Shown piece by piece: positions 10,939 to 24,200 of a DNA stretch of 64,000 bases. The number at the start of each line of letters is the position of its first letter. The first letter of the stretch is position 1. Made by a program: the position numbers and the translations under genes. Source of the stretch: Eudromia elegans (Eukaryota; Chordata; Aves; Tinamiformes; Tinamidae); contig PTEX01000207.1 in the NCBI GenBank assembly GCA_003342815.1, forward strand, positions 250,154-314,153, given 5' to 3'. A model generated the notes under the pieces. That model made no database searches, was not told where the DNA came from, and saw nothing but the letters and a program-made list of their open reading frames with translations.

Positions 10939-13900
10939 CTTTCCTCTCCCCTGTGTCCCAGTAACTGTGAATGCTAAAACTGTGATTTCATGCACTAACC
11001 CCAGTGTTGCATCGGGGGGTTAGTTGCATGCACTAACCTTTGGTTGCATCGGTCCTGTCAAGGACCCTAGTGACCGAAAACTGGCTTCATAAACATCCTA
11101 AAATAAACTTTACTCACGTCTTTTCCTGGACTGCCTTCCATTCCTCAGATTTCCACATACCTTCCATCTCCCTGAAAAAAAACCAAAGTACTAGACAGGT
11201 AGTTCTTGTATATTAAAACGGCATTTTGTGTACAGAACTGAGGAACAGGAACCACTTGAAGACTGGAGGTTTACACCACATGTCCCATCTGCATGCTTTT
11301 GGCTAGCCATCTTCAGGCACAAGAGCTTAGCTCTGATTTTAGGCTCTTTAGAAAGGTCAAGAACTGTCACTTCAGCAACTCACCTCGGAGAGGAGAGGTT
11401 TTCATTACTCAGTCTTGAAAATATTCTTTGCAAGTCCTATTTGCTGTTGAAGAAATTTCTTGCATCATTGCCAGAAATATGATGTAGGATTAAACACAAA
11501 ATGGACATTGTTTCAAATCTGAGATCCATCTTTTCCAGTCTTTCCCACAATTCCTGGATACCCTTAGGTAAAAGTAAAATTAAAGGACTGGTGCTATAAT
11601 TGAGTTGCCTGAAACCTTGCATGGTATGTACGGTGTACAGCATCAAAAAGACAGGGACTATTTGAATGACAAGCATTAGAACGTCACCTTTGTCAAATCA
11701 TTATCTTATCAGTCTTAGATCTCAGAATGGTTATTCTGCAAAGACTGTATCCTTCGTAGTCTGTCCCAGTGCAAGTTCACCAGCTAAAGCTATAATGTAA
11801 TTTGATAGATGCATCGAATCTATGAGACTCTTGCACAGCTCCTTGCAGGATTAGAGTATAAAAACTGGATGACAGAAAAGACTACATCTAGGGATGTGTG
11901 CTCAGGCCATTGCATTAAGAGGAATAACATTTGGAAAATACCTAAGCTATAGGTTTATTCAGACTTGTTACTTCTATCCAAGATACAGCAGGAAAAAAAA
12001 AAAAGGATTGTGAAAGTTCTCCATCTACATCTGAACAAGAGTCTTGATACTGTTGTTTGTGACTCTGAGGTGCAATCCTGGAGAAAAGGATCTGAAGAGT
12101 AAAATCTTAGCCCTTCATTTTGTTCTTAATACCCTATCAAGAATGTATTTAAGAGAAACAAACAAACCAAAGAATAAATGGGAGAGACAACAATAAAAAT
12201 ATAGGTATGTCTTTTTTATAGAACAGAAGATATGCCTCTGTTTGAGCTATAACATTTATTATGAATAATGGCAGCAAAAGTTGTCACAATTTAATGCCCA
12301 TTTGGAGTGAAATGTTACTTTTGACAATACTCACTTTGCTGGATCTGAGTTTCTTATGAACAAAGCAACAAGATCAAATTGTAGAAATACACATTGCAAT
12401 TAGGATGACATTCCACACCTTCTCTACTTGGCAAATGATCAACGACCTTCCTCATTCCTATCATCAACATCGTACTGGAATGCAAACACAGCTATTACTT
12501 TTGACGTTAAAGTTAGTACAGTCAATGATCCTGTCCCAGCTGCTTCTAGCAAACATGTCCTTTGAATGCCAAACAATGTCCTCTGAATCCTCCTGGGCCT
12601 GAGAGAACCTGGTCTGAAAGAACCTGTCAAATATAAAGAACGAATAGGTAAAGGTAACTATTTAGCAGTGACATCACAGGCAGGATAGATTAATTTTCAA
12701 GCTGACATTATGGTACCATAATTAGTCATGAAATATGAGTAAGGGATGAACACAGTTGTGTAAAAGGTAATTGTGCAACACTTGGTGCTCATATGATTGG
12801 TGAATTCTGTGTATATGGATGTTATGTCTATAAATATTATGTTAGTCTTAAAGCAGTTGTTGTGAGGAAAATTAAATAAGAAAAGAAAGCATCTATTTTA
12901 AATAAGAGGCGATGTCTGAGTTAGCCACTGTGGATGTTCGGTGCTCAGCCAAAGTACCAGACTTTCCTTCTTAGTACTAACAACTAGATATTATAATTGG
13001 TTAAAATCTGTTTGCTAAACACAGAAGGAATTCAGGAGGAAAAGCTGTCCAGATAAACATCAGTGTAGATGTTAGAGTGGCTGGGAATATGAGTGCAAAA
13101 ATCAGTGATTTTTTTTTTTAACTCAGCACTTATTGGAATTAGCCCAAATTCAAATGCAGGATACTCTGTTTTATAGTGGAATGAAAGTTAGTGCATAATG
13201 AATAAAAACACACTTACACATCAGATGCCTAAAAATGAAATAAGTATTATTTACTATTCCTATGTATTACTAAATAGTTATAATATCTATAATAGCTAGA
13301 TGCTCTCCCCCATCCCTCTTTCATCTCTTAGATGAAGGAGAAAGAAATCTTTCTGGTGAGCAGGACATGGTTGTGAGGAAAAGCTGAGCAGCCTTTACTT
13401 CCACTGATTTTGCTCAGACATAAACATGCTTCAGGCACACTATGTGAGTCTCATATAAAGAATGGTTCCACGGACAGTAATCTTCATTTTATTGGCTTGG
13501 GACACCAAATATCAGTGCTTTCAATGGGTCACTGTAATGTGATAATGCACCATATGTCACAGAGGCAAGGGAGTGAGGTCGAGACTTCAGGGCAGAACTG
13601 TGTATGGGTGTTGTGTGATTAGGTTGCACGCTACTAATATTTTACTGCCTTTGATTTGTATGCACCTTCCCCAACCCAGTGTACATCACTGTTGATAGAT
13701 GCTAACATGCCTGTAAATGTTGCTTGCTGTTAAGTTACAGTCAAGAAAGGAAAATCTCAGAGACTAAATATGCTTCTCCAAAACTTAGACTTAGAATGGC
13801 CCCAGAGCTGAAATTTGCACACAAATTCCAATGCTAGCATAAATGAGAGTTACAATACTTATTGTAATCTTAGTCAAATTAAGGGGAATAAGAAGTACTT

Positions 13901-16900
13901 TGATTTGCTGCCGTGAGGAGAGAGGCTGTGCCTCCTGAAGATCAGAGGTGAAGTTCTGTCTCCACTCAAAAACAAGGATCTGACTGCTGATCCCAGTAGA
14001 ACCAGTTTTTCCGCCTTAGTCTTTATCATTTTGAAACAAACTTTCCCTTTTAAACAAATGGGTAATATTACATTTTTGCAAATTCCTAATGCTTCATATT
14101 CTGTTATGAGCTTGCTTTACATTAATAAGTATCTGTCTGTCCTCCTTAAGTATGTACCAGGAAAACTGACCTGACCTGGGTCTCTAAGATCCCTGCTGCA
14201 ATCCGCTAGGCTCTCCATGTATTCCAAACCAGTGCACTTGAGGAGAAGAGAAGAAACAGGCAACAAGAAATGCCAATCAATACAGCATAGCCGGGCTAAA
14301 CTTGGCACACACAAACAGCCATTGATATACTGTACCCTTTCCCTGTGTGTAGCAGAAGAAAATACATATTTCTAATTTCCTTATTTACTAATCCATAAAG
14401 TAGGAAACTCACCTAGTCTTCTTCCTATTAGAATGAAAAGGAGTGAAGGGAAGAACAACAGTGAAAATTAGGCAAATATATTTAATTAAAATCTCAGGAA
14501 AAGAAACCACCGGGGTGTGTTATTTTCAGTCAGTGAGCTCGTCACTCCGGGAACTTCACAGCAGGAACTTCACTGCACTGCTGCCTTGTTTTGGTCTGTA
14601 TAAAGTTCAAGCTGTTGCACATCAACCTTCAGGGCAGATAAACAGAAATACAGGTTCTAAAATCCTAACTGCAGTTTATCTGCTCACTCTCTCAGATACC
14701 CCTGTCGGTATGTCTGAGCTCTTAACAGACACAGGACCAAGCGTAACAATTCATTCTCAGTCGGTAGGAGGAAGAGCTTGGTAGGTTTTTGGATTTGTCT
14801 CTGCATGGGACAAAGTGGTTTTCTGCTGCTGTGATGCTTACATCTGAAGGGCTTGTGGTAGGAATGTTCATCCTCAAGGCAATATATTTTGCAATCAGCT
14901 TGGAGAGTGTTAAGGTCTGAAGTGATGTCAAGAGGGAGCTGGTTTCTAGAATTTCATTGCCTCCAAAGTCCTGTGTTCAGGTTTTTGGGGTTTTAGAGGG
15001 CATTAGAGGGCGTTGTAGCTTTCCCTGGTGGCAGGTCAGGGCCACAGAGGGACGGCAAATGCCATGAGGGGTGTTTTGATTCTCACAGATTATTTTGGCT
15101 ATGGGACAGAGACTTGCTCTGTCCTCTGTTTTGGAGGAACCAAAGACGAACACAGAGTACTTTGCGGTTTTTTTTGTTAAATAGAAAGTTGAAGACTTTT
15201 GAGCAAGCGCTGCTAGTTTCTGATGGAAACATCCTCTGCCTCTGAAATAAAACAAGCCTTGCTCCTGGGTCTCAAATTCAGACCAGTAACTGCAGATCTA
15301 CTTCTAGTAGGCAGTATTTTCAAATTTTCTGCTGATCTCAGCGGAAATGTATTGATTTACAAAGGATGTGATTTCCCTACGCTGGCTTTAATGGACACTT
15401 TGGGAGTAAATTATGCTTGGGTTCACTGCCAGAGAAAACAAAGGTGATAACAGAGGCTTGTAGAAGTTTAGTGTAAAATCTCAAATGTTTTTTGATGTCA
15501 CTGTGTACCTGATTTCTCCTCTAATATTCATACTTGGCCACAGCTGATATGCCCTCAGGTCACTCCTGGAGCAATGTGGACTCCAAAAATATTGGCTACA
15601 TTGAGCTGTTGCAATAGATCAGTGACTGAAGTGGAAAAGGAATTTAAAACAAACAAAAAACACATAGTTGAAAGAGATTTAACATAGAAAGGAAAACAGA
15701 TCACTTATTTGAGAAGTCTGGATAGAAAGATACCTCCAAGATAGCACACAGATTATAAGGTGAAGGTCAATTGGTTTCAGCAGTGAACAGTGACAAAGGG
15801 TAAGAAATGAAACATAAGGCATCCAAATTTTTTTTTAAAACACAATAATTTAACTCTATGTGAAAATAAATGGACCTGACATCATGGAATTATGAAGCAG
15901 AAATACTGTAACCCCTCAGTGTGAAGTCTAAATATGTAACAAGTCTAACTATTTGCTTTAGTTTAAATTTCCAGATGGACTTCATTGTATTAAAGATCTA
16001 ATCTCAAAGAGATGAAGAATGAGCCTAAAATACTACCCAAATAAATAAAATGATCTTTGCCTTATTCAGCTATATATGCTCTCAGTCCAAGAAAACTCAG
16101 ATTTAATATGTTACTGCATTCAACTGTCACAGTATTCTGTACTGTATTGACGAAAAAATTAAGAACAAGTATGCGCACACCAGCTCCTTCAAGACTGCTT
16201 TGCAGTGCACATTTCAGCAGGAGGTAGGGGACCTTCTGCAATCCCTTCCTACCTCATTTCTCCCATGATCCTATAGTTATACATTAAGGCAAGATAACAG
16301 CTTCATAATCTGTAGAGTGAAAAAAAGATAAAACATTTATCCTACAGAGAGATGTAGTGTCTTCATTAGTATATGTTCCTATTCGGTAAATGATTCTGTT
16401 TTAGACTTAACACCTTCACTGAAGAGAATGCTTTTATCTCTGTACTTAGCAACACACAATAACAATCACAATTCACAAAATACATTCTGTTTTAAACAAT
16501 TAAAAATATAAAATATAAAATAACTTCAATTAAAAAAAAAGATTGATGTGCCTCGGTTTGGGACGTGTCATAATTATCACTGGCAACTTGTCTATCTAGT
16601 TGCTTGTTACGGGGCTAACACACTCGGAAATCTTAATGAAAATTCCTGGAGGGTGTTATTTATAGAAGAATGTAAACAAGACTAAACTGTTATCATTCAT
16701 TTTATGGCACTAGATATAACATCTTGCAATGACTTATGAGAGAACACTCAGCACAAAAATATTTCCTAGCTCATTTGTTTTCTAGATTTTAATGTAATTT
16801 CAGTGAAACTAGACTCTCATGAACGACCAGCTCTTTCTGTAGGTGGCTGGAAGCATGTAGAAGTACATATTAGTACATTATTCCTCTTGACATTTAATCA

Positions 16901-17576
16901 ACCTTATTGAATTTTAGCAGCTCTGATGCCTCCTTATCTTCAGCAATGCAATTTCTACAGTACTCCATCACCATCACTGATCCAAAAGTTGCTAACCTAG
17001 TCCTGCATTAATCTTAAAAGACTAAAACATTAGGGTGGGAGAAAGAAGTTACCACTTATTGAAAGTACTGATTCAGCATAACACTTTCTGGTTTAATTTT
17101 GAATTAAGGCTCCTCAGAGCTTGAAGACATGCTTAAAATCAGGTACTTGGTTAAGTATTTTGCTGACCTTGAGCATAAACAAATACAGATCAAAAGAGTG
17201 ATGAAAACATCACTAATGATTCAGTGAAAATGTTCTTTTTAAACTATAGCAAAACATAACTTAAAGTAATGAATTGGTCCAGTGACAGCTGCTTAAAATT
17301 TTGAAATGCCAGCTACCTTTTGAGCCCACCTACTGCTTTAATGTGTTTGAAACTCAGAGGCTCTGCTGCAGTTTTAAGCAGCAGCTCCCTGTTTCCCCTT
17401 TCTTGCTTCAGGAAGAAAATGGGTTTGAGCTACTTGGTAACATGATACTCTTTTTAAGTAAGGAGTTCTGAAACTCGAGAGGAAACAAGAATTAACTTTT
17501 TGTGTGTGTGCGTATGTGTGCAGGTGATTTCCTTTGTATCATCTCCTATTAAGTTTGACAATAATAAGGCATTGTA
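10939..17576. other. Intergenic, no gene seen
   Basis: AT-rich unique sequence. No ORF with a recognisable domain, no RNA gene and no clear transposon. A 38-bp direct repeat lies near 10989-11052. A motif-rich, low-repeat stretch at 16545-16830 could be a conserved non-coding element, but this cannot be judged without an alignment. Confidence 0.6.
10989..11052. repeat. Imperfect 38-bp-period direct repeat with internal inverted repeat
   Basis: catgcactaacc...gttgcatcgg occurs at 10989-11015 and again at 11027-11052. Within the first copy, ctaacccc (10995-11002) and ggggttag (11016-11023) can pair as a hairpin. Confidence 0.7.
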
Positions 17577-17596
17577 ATAGGTATTGCAATACCTAT
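17577..17596. repeat. Perfect 20-bp palindrome with ATTGCAAT core
   Basis: The 20 bases ATAGGTATTGCAATACCTAT equal their own reverse complement. The core ATTGCAAT resembles a C/EBP-family half-site pair. Function is unknown. Confidence 0.9.
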
Positions 17597-18380
17597 CTAT
17601 CTATAAAATAAGCTATTATAATACATCTGGAGTATCTACTTTTACTGAGCAGGTTACCCAAGTTCCTCTCTGTAGTTTTCAGATGTCTCACACTGTAATA
17701 ATTTTGAAGGTATAGTTTTTGCCTTGCAAATTATCAAATTATCAGTCTGTCTTGGCATTCTCCCTTGAGACATGAAAACATTTCCATTTAATTTCCATTT
17801 AATTTTAAAAGGGATATTCAGTAGAAGATTATTCAAATCAGGCTGTGAAACTCTGCATTTCACATTGATGCAGGAACTCCTTTGATGCAAGTTAAACAAA
17901 ACAATCTCAGACAAGCAGAAGGAGTTCCAAAGTGGCATTGGTGGAAAGTACAGCTATACGTCTTTGTTCATTTCTTACTTGCACAGAGAGTAGAGGTAAA
18001 CAGAGAATCATAATCCTGATGGTGGTGATACTGGGATCGTTTCTTATGTGGAGAACAGAGAATTTTGTTACAGAGTGCATTTTGTTCCCCAAATCACACC
18101 TTTGCCCAGTTGAAGCCCTGAAAAAAAGCTGTGGCAACTAGAGCAGTGACTGACGTGTCAAAGCAGTATTTGGAGAAGATACATGTGTTTCCACCTGCCT
18201 TTTAATGGAAGAGAAGCCAGAACCATAGTTGCCAATGATACCAATTCTTAAACAATCCCAATGATTAAAAGACAGCCTGAACACTTCTAGATGCCAGTCC
18301 CAGTGTGATGAGACTACTCATCTGTTGGCAAATAAGCACCTATTTCATGGTTTTTTTTGGTTGTTTGTTTTGTTTGTGTT

Positions 18381-18422
18381 TTATATATATATATATATAT
18401 GTATATATATGTGTATATATTA
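18381..18422. repeat. (TA)n microsatellite
   Basis: About ten TA units followed by interrupted gtatatatatgtgtatatat. Confidence 0.9.
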
Positions 18423-18470
18423 AAAAAAATTATATTTTATATAAATAATATACTATATTAAATTTATTAA

Positions 18471-18563
18471 ATATTATATTATATTATATTATATTATATT
18501 ATATTATATTATATTATATTATATTATATTATATTATATTATATTATATTATATTATATTATA
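18471..18563. repeat. (ATATT)n satellite-like microsatellite
   Basis: About 18 uninterrupted copies of the 5-base unit ATATT. Together with the adjacent (TA)n it makes about 180 bases of nearly pure A+T. Such tracts unpair easily and are common in matrix-attachment regions. That role is inference only. Confidence 0.92.
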
Positions 18564-21382
18564 CATATATATATAATTGCTAGAGTACCTAAAAAGTCAA
18601 GATTGATTTAGCTTCCACGAGGATGAAAGCAAGAGTCTGACAGGTGAAAATGCTAGCAAGTTCACTTTATGTACAGGTGATTTCAGGACAGTATAGCAAT
18701 GGTTATGTGTTTGCGTCCCTTTTTTTTATTTCACCACTTTTCTTTTTCTAGCCTGAAGTTAGAAGAACAAACATGTTTACTCACTTTTTCACATGTAAAA
18801 TACGCTTTTCCCATTTTCATCCACACAAAATGTTTAATTTATGGACATTTCTGCAAATGCCATAAACATTAACTTAATAAACAAAGAAAAACAGGACCAG
18901 CCTTTCATATGAGAGGAGATGCCCATAAGAATGCAGGATCAGTCTAAAAATATGTAGCCTTGAGTATACTTCAGGAAAACCTTTTGTAAGATTCTGTCAC
19001 CAGTATAAATTATTTTAAATTCTTCCAAATTCAATTTTTAGAGTAATATTTGAAGGCTGATATATAAGCAGACTTAAAATTTGTCAAGAATGAGGAAAAT
19101 GGAGAAGACAGGTTTTACTCTACTTTTACACTTGAGTCACATTTATTAGCATCTAAAAGCCCTATGCAGATATGTACTACTAACTACATACAGAGAAACA
19201 ACACTTCTTTTATCACTTACTATTCATGTGTATCTCCTGTTTTCCTCAGCTGCCCTTTCCCTGGTGAAACGATTGTCCAAGGCAGGTTTCCATTAGCTTC
19301 TTCCCTGGCAACTGTTGCATGCTGATTTTTGAACTCCAGACATGCCTAAAGCTATTCTCAAAATGTTGAGAAATATCTGTTTCCAAAATGCAGATATGTC
19401 TGTCTCAGCTTTTTTGCTAGTTGTCTTCTTTTCTTCCATCTCTGTCTCTATATGATTTGTGATTTAGCTGCTACATACATTTTTTTTTGTTATTCTTTCC
19501 TACAAGAAAGATATATAAAAAAGCTGTAGTCAGAGGAACATCATCTGTGTCCTGTTAACTTGTCAGAAATACAAGCAAAGGATATTTAATATTCCTAAAA
19601 TAACTTAAAGTCAACCATGCTTAAAATATTAAATAATTTCCTTGCTTTTATGATATATTTTGTGAATATATATACGTATAAGTAAATATTTTTCTGCAGC
19701 AAACATTGCCATTTAAGTAAATATTGCTTCACTGACCATCCAAGTCTCAAAAGAAAAGAAATCCCAACTTCACCTGTTCCCTTCACTCCAGCTGCCTCTC
19801 CCATCCCACTCCTCAGACCTCTCATTCTCCGTATTTTCATTAAATCTTTATATATCAAGCTGTGGTAGTCTCCACAAAGGTCTCCTATTAACCCTTACAA
19901 CAGATGTTTCACCTTTATTGCCCAGGAGCTTGTTCTTAATTTGGGAGTTAGTGATCACCTTCTCTCTCTCTTGCTTTTGTGATATCTTGCTTCTTTTCTG
20001 CCACTTAAAATGACTGCTTTATTATTTGCAGGTCAAGACTATTTTTAAAAACACCATAACATCTCTCATAATTGTGCAATAGAAGCAATTCAATATCATA
20101 GAACTCTTTCTTTTCATACACCCAAAAAATTTTACAATGAAGTCTTTTGATGTACAGAGATGCAATTAAGTGAAAAAAAAATATCAGCTATACTTGAAGG
20201 GAAAGAGAGTTATCATAAATGAAAAGAGTTAGTGTTGAAGTTTAGAATGTAGACTGAAGGACAGACTATGTTGTACATCCTTTAATTTCTAGTTGTCCTG
20301 TCGTCTGTGGTTAATGCTACTTTACCAATATTGAGTATGTTTCTTCAGTATTTTCCTTTGGTATGTGTATACCTTACTGTATATTCCTATGGAATGATGT
20401 AAGAGGAAAGAATTCAGTTTGAGAGTTCCACCGTTACAAGCCATCCTATTCGACTGACACATTCCACTTATTTTTAATTGGTTTGGCAAGATGTTAGAAA
20501 TGTTTGAAACGAGCCCTCTTAAAACTTGTCATATCAGTGTATTCTTGCATATGTTGGTGTTCAAAAAACTTGTCTCTTCTTACCAGATATGTCAGTTTGA
20601 TCTGATAAAAGATACCACCTTTGTCCGCAACCGTTGTCAACTTACGTCCTGTAGATGTAGACATCTTTATAAGAACGATGGCAGGGCGCCTGTTAGAAAA
20701 ATATCCTGCTGGGGAGTTAGGGCTTGACACTTGAGAAGAGGTTGTCCGAGGGGAAGTGACCACAGTGGGACTGCACAGGGCCACCCCAGGTCTGCCCGAT
20801 GAGGTGGGTATGTGGGGCCCACCCAGGCGGCCCGAGAGCAGGGGGTGAGAGCTGTCTGTGGTGCTGAAGCCATTGCATGGGTCACCGCTGATGACAGGGG
20901 AGACGCGTGGGTGCGTGCATGGGGCGGGAGCTACGGCTCTCCCAAAAGGCACTGAGGGAACACACAACTCTCACCACCCCCAAGCTAAGGTCACATACTC
21001 ACAGACTACGGAACTTGTGTCTTCATGATTCCTAACAACCTAGTGCATTCTATGGTCAGAGACTATTTTTAAGAAGTTTTGTCCATGTCTATTGTCTAGA
21101 AGCTTTTGTCCTCGCTTGTTTTTTTTTTTTTTGCCAGATGATACTTTGCGGTGTGCTTTTCTTTTTCCTTAGGAATGGATGTGGTAATTCCTTGGCCATC
21201 ATTGGAAGGAATAAAGAAGGATATCCAGAGAAGAAACGGGACATGCTGGAACATGCAAGCCACATTGCTTAGAGCATTATGTCCTCCAACAGCCTGATAT
21301 AAGCAAAACTTGAACTGAAATAGTCAGTTTCTTAGCGGATGCAAACTGGTTTCACCAAATTGGCTCTTTGTTTCTTGCTCAG
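18564..21382. other. Intergenic, no gene seen; GC-rich patch at 20680-20960
   Basis: AT-rich unique sequence, except that about 20680-20960 is clearly richer in G+C and CpG. A 157-codon open frame covers this patch on the minus strand but begins with a non-ATG codon and matches no family I know. I do not call a gene. Confidence 0.55.
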
Positions 21383-21410
21383 GCTCTGACTCGTCACCGT
21401 GAGTCAGAGC
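21383..21410. promoter_or_regulatory. Perfect 10-bp hairpin containing an AP-1 consensus
   Basis: GCTCTGACTC (21383-21392) and GAGTCAGAGC (21401-21410) are exact reverse complements separated by 8 bases. The right arm with the base before it reads TGAGTCA, the AP-1 (Fos/Jun) consensus. The left arm carries the mirrored TGACTC. A regulatory role is inferred. Confidence 0.5.
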
Positions 21411-22134
21411 TAATCCCTCGAAGAAGTTAGCTTTTTGTTTGCAGTGCAACAATTTTGCTCACAGAAATGTCTTCTGTAAGATAAATTAGTAATGTTTTTT
21501 AAATAGGACTTTTTTAACAGTGTTTTATTCAAATTATTTTCCCGAATAAGCACAATTTTTCAATATTTGAAACTGAAACCGAGTTAAGTCTAGAGTTGGA
21601 GACCCGGACTGGGAGACATCGAGCAAATAGCAGGAGTCAGACAACGTGAATGAAGGACTAGGCACAGGGAACTGGAGCTGCCTGGGCAAAGAAACAAGGA
21701 GGGAGAAATTCAATGAGAGAGATTTGGGCTCAGGCAGTGAGCTCAGTGGGGGGAAAGGCATAAAGACCGGAGCCACTATGAGAAGTTGAAGATGATTTAG
21801 TAGGTACGGAGACTAGAATTAAGGACAAGGGTACAAAAACAAGGGCCTCCATACTATGTTGCCTTCCACTACCTAAAGGGAATTATAGAAATCTTTTTTC
21901 TTGTACACTGTTGTGTTTGAGTTACATTTTTTTTCAGGGATTATTTGAGAAGAAAATACCAGCTTTCCTTCAGCAACATCTTTAGCATAATTAGCAGTTT
22001 TCTATGTGTTACACTGAAAGTTGAAACTTTGCTAATACCTGAAAGTGTTAACATTATAAAGTACGAAAGAGCTCTAGTGGCTGAGGGTGGGGGCTGTGGT
22101 TGAGAGGGATCAGGCATTTCAGTTCCTATTACAC

Positions 22135-22250
22135 AGAATCACAGAATCACAGAACGGTTGAAGTTGGAAGGGACCTCTAGAGATCATCTAGTCCAACCCC
22201 TCTACTGCTGCAGGGACCCCTAGAGCACATGGCACAGACTCTGCTTAAAC
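22135..22250 (-). mobile_element. CR1 LINE, 5'-truncated 3' tail
   Basis: On the minus strand the sequence reads tgccatgtgctctaggggtc, then ggttggactagatgatctct, then aggtcccttccaac, and ends in three ATTCTGTG-like units at 22135-22160. This is the avian CR1 3' end. Only about 115 bases remain, as is usual for CR1 copies truncated during target-primed reverse transcription. It shares a long near-identical block with the copy near 29.6 kb, so both belong to the same or sister subfamilies. Confidence 0.93.
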
Positions 22251-24100
22251 CTAACCATTCTAAGATATTGACACTTTAAAAAAAAAGACAGAAAATCAAC
22301 ACATCACACACACTAAACGGACACTAAATTTCAAAGATTTAAAAGTTAATGAGTTTTATTGGTCAGCCTTCTTCACAGCTCTTTGGTGCTAACACTAGGA
22401 TATACTTTAATTATTCCTATCGTTCCTTTTCAACAGAAATCTTACTTCATTGAGGAACAAGGTGGATTTTTTCTCTGCATATAAATCAAGGCTGCGTAAC
22501 AAAAGCATTCTTACCTGCTTTGATTTGATTCTTTGGCCCCAGGTGTGACAGTAGGAAATCAGGCAGAGTGTTACAAAAAGAAGAATTATGTCATATAGTT
22601 AAGAAATAAATGCCTTTCTGAGTTTTTGTGTTTCTGGTAGTCTTGATGCTAGAGTCACTTAAGCTATTTTTTCATGGCTTCTGTATGCTTAATTTTCTGC
22701 AGGAGCATCAGTAGAATCTTGCTTGCATATGTAAGCTAACACTTAATGGTAAACATGCAAAAAGTCATGTTGTAACAACTGCAAGCTAAGCAGTCAAAAG
22801 GAATATTCTTAATCTCTTTGCCATCTTTTCCACCTGTAAGATCTCTTGTTGTCTCATTTACTGCAAATTTACATGTGCATTCTGAAAATAAATGGTTTAT
22901 GAAGTACTTAGTTATTCAAGCAGAAAAGCTGATGAGCAAGAATTTAAACTGTGAGCAGCAAATAAGATTGAGAACTGTATGCTGAGTGACTGCATATAAA
23001 ATAAACATCAGTAACAAAATACGTGAATAATCAGTACACTCAAAATAAAACAGGATTAGTGTGGAAAGAAACACCACCAGCCTATTATCATGAAATTAAA
23101 GACTGAGAGAATTTGTGGACACACACACAAAAATGAATTAGTTCTACACATGACTTTATTTCTGGTATTTCCTCATGTTGACATGCTCAACTTTGCCACA
23201 TAAAAGGGTTCATTTTAGTATTTTTGTGTGTGTATGTGATACATTTTCATAACATTTCCATAAAACCTCTTTCTCTTGTATTTTTCCAAAGAGGTCACCC
23301 TGTAAACCTCTTAAAATGCTTCTCTGCTAACAAAAATTGCCCAAAACTTGCAGACTAAGCAGATTGACAGCTAACAAGGTTTCCGTATGCCGTCAGAAAT
23401 GCTAGCTTAGTGAACAAAGCCCTGCCTGGCTCATGAGTGCCATGATCTTCTGCCCCTTTCCACAGCTCTCAAGTTCTGAACATGAGACTTTCCCCCAGAG
23501 CTTTACATTTCGTATATCTCTTGAGCAAGCAAGTGCGTGGCTCAATATATGTGCTTACACAGATCACCTGTTTTGGCATGGTATTGTGCCACTGATATCA
23601 ACAGCAGAAAATTTAGTTTTCCCATCAGCAGAAAATCCTTCAAGACTTCAGATTGTGTAGCTACCACTGCCTTCAGGGGCTTACTGCCTCAAAGAAATTT
23701 TTTAGTTTTCTGTTTATAAAATCTAGCTCTTTGATCATCATCTTTGCTTCTAGCATGAGCAGCTCAAAAGAGATGAAATAGCTAAGAAGCACAGAAAATG
23801 CACTTAAAATGCACTATCTTTTCTTGTCTTATGGCTGGGAAATCTGACTTCTTGATAGGTCCCAAATTGAAAAAGATGCTACTGTTCCCACTCTGTCATG
23901 AATCTCGTGTGTCATGAAGTTTCTCTGCTTACAGACGTTATAGGGGTTATCTCATATTACACAAAATATGTCGCAGTTACGTATTGATGCCCTTGTATTT
24001 TGGAGAGAGACAGGGGTGGTGGGAGAAATTCTGTTTCTGGTTAAATGAGGGTTTCGCAAGCACCTGGAAATGTTGGTTGTTTTGGGAAAGCAGTACAAGT
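22251..24100. other. Intergenic, no gene seen
   Basis: AT-rich unique sequence with only short, unrecognisable open frames. Confidence 0.6.
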
Positions 24101-24200
24101 TTCAGCAAAGACCATTCAGCACGGTGCACCCCGCGCACTGTGCCGTCGCTGTCTGCATGCGTAGCCGACTGCACAGAGTGTGCAAAAGGGTGTTTTGGAA

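Noticed and set aside
10543-11023. Proline/serine-rich and glycine/glutamate-rich open frames on both strands
   Set aside because: They are translations of the 17-bp minisatellite and include an N.
14999-15014. Possible CTCF motif GCATTAGAGGGCGT, next to a repeated ttagagggc
   Set aside because: Three core positions mismatch. It was left out of the boundary argument.
20494-20967. 157-codon minus-strand open frame with the phrase VADKGGIFYQIKL, faintly like a reverse transcriptase motif
   Set aside because: It starts at a non-ATG codon. The resemblance is a few residues only, and no other polymerase motif is present on either strand nearby.
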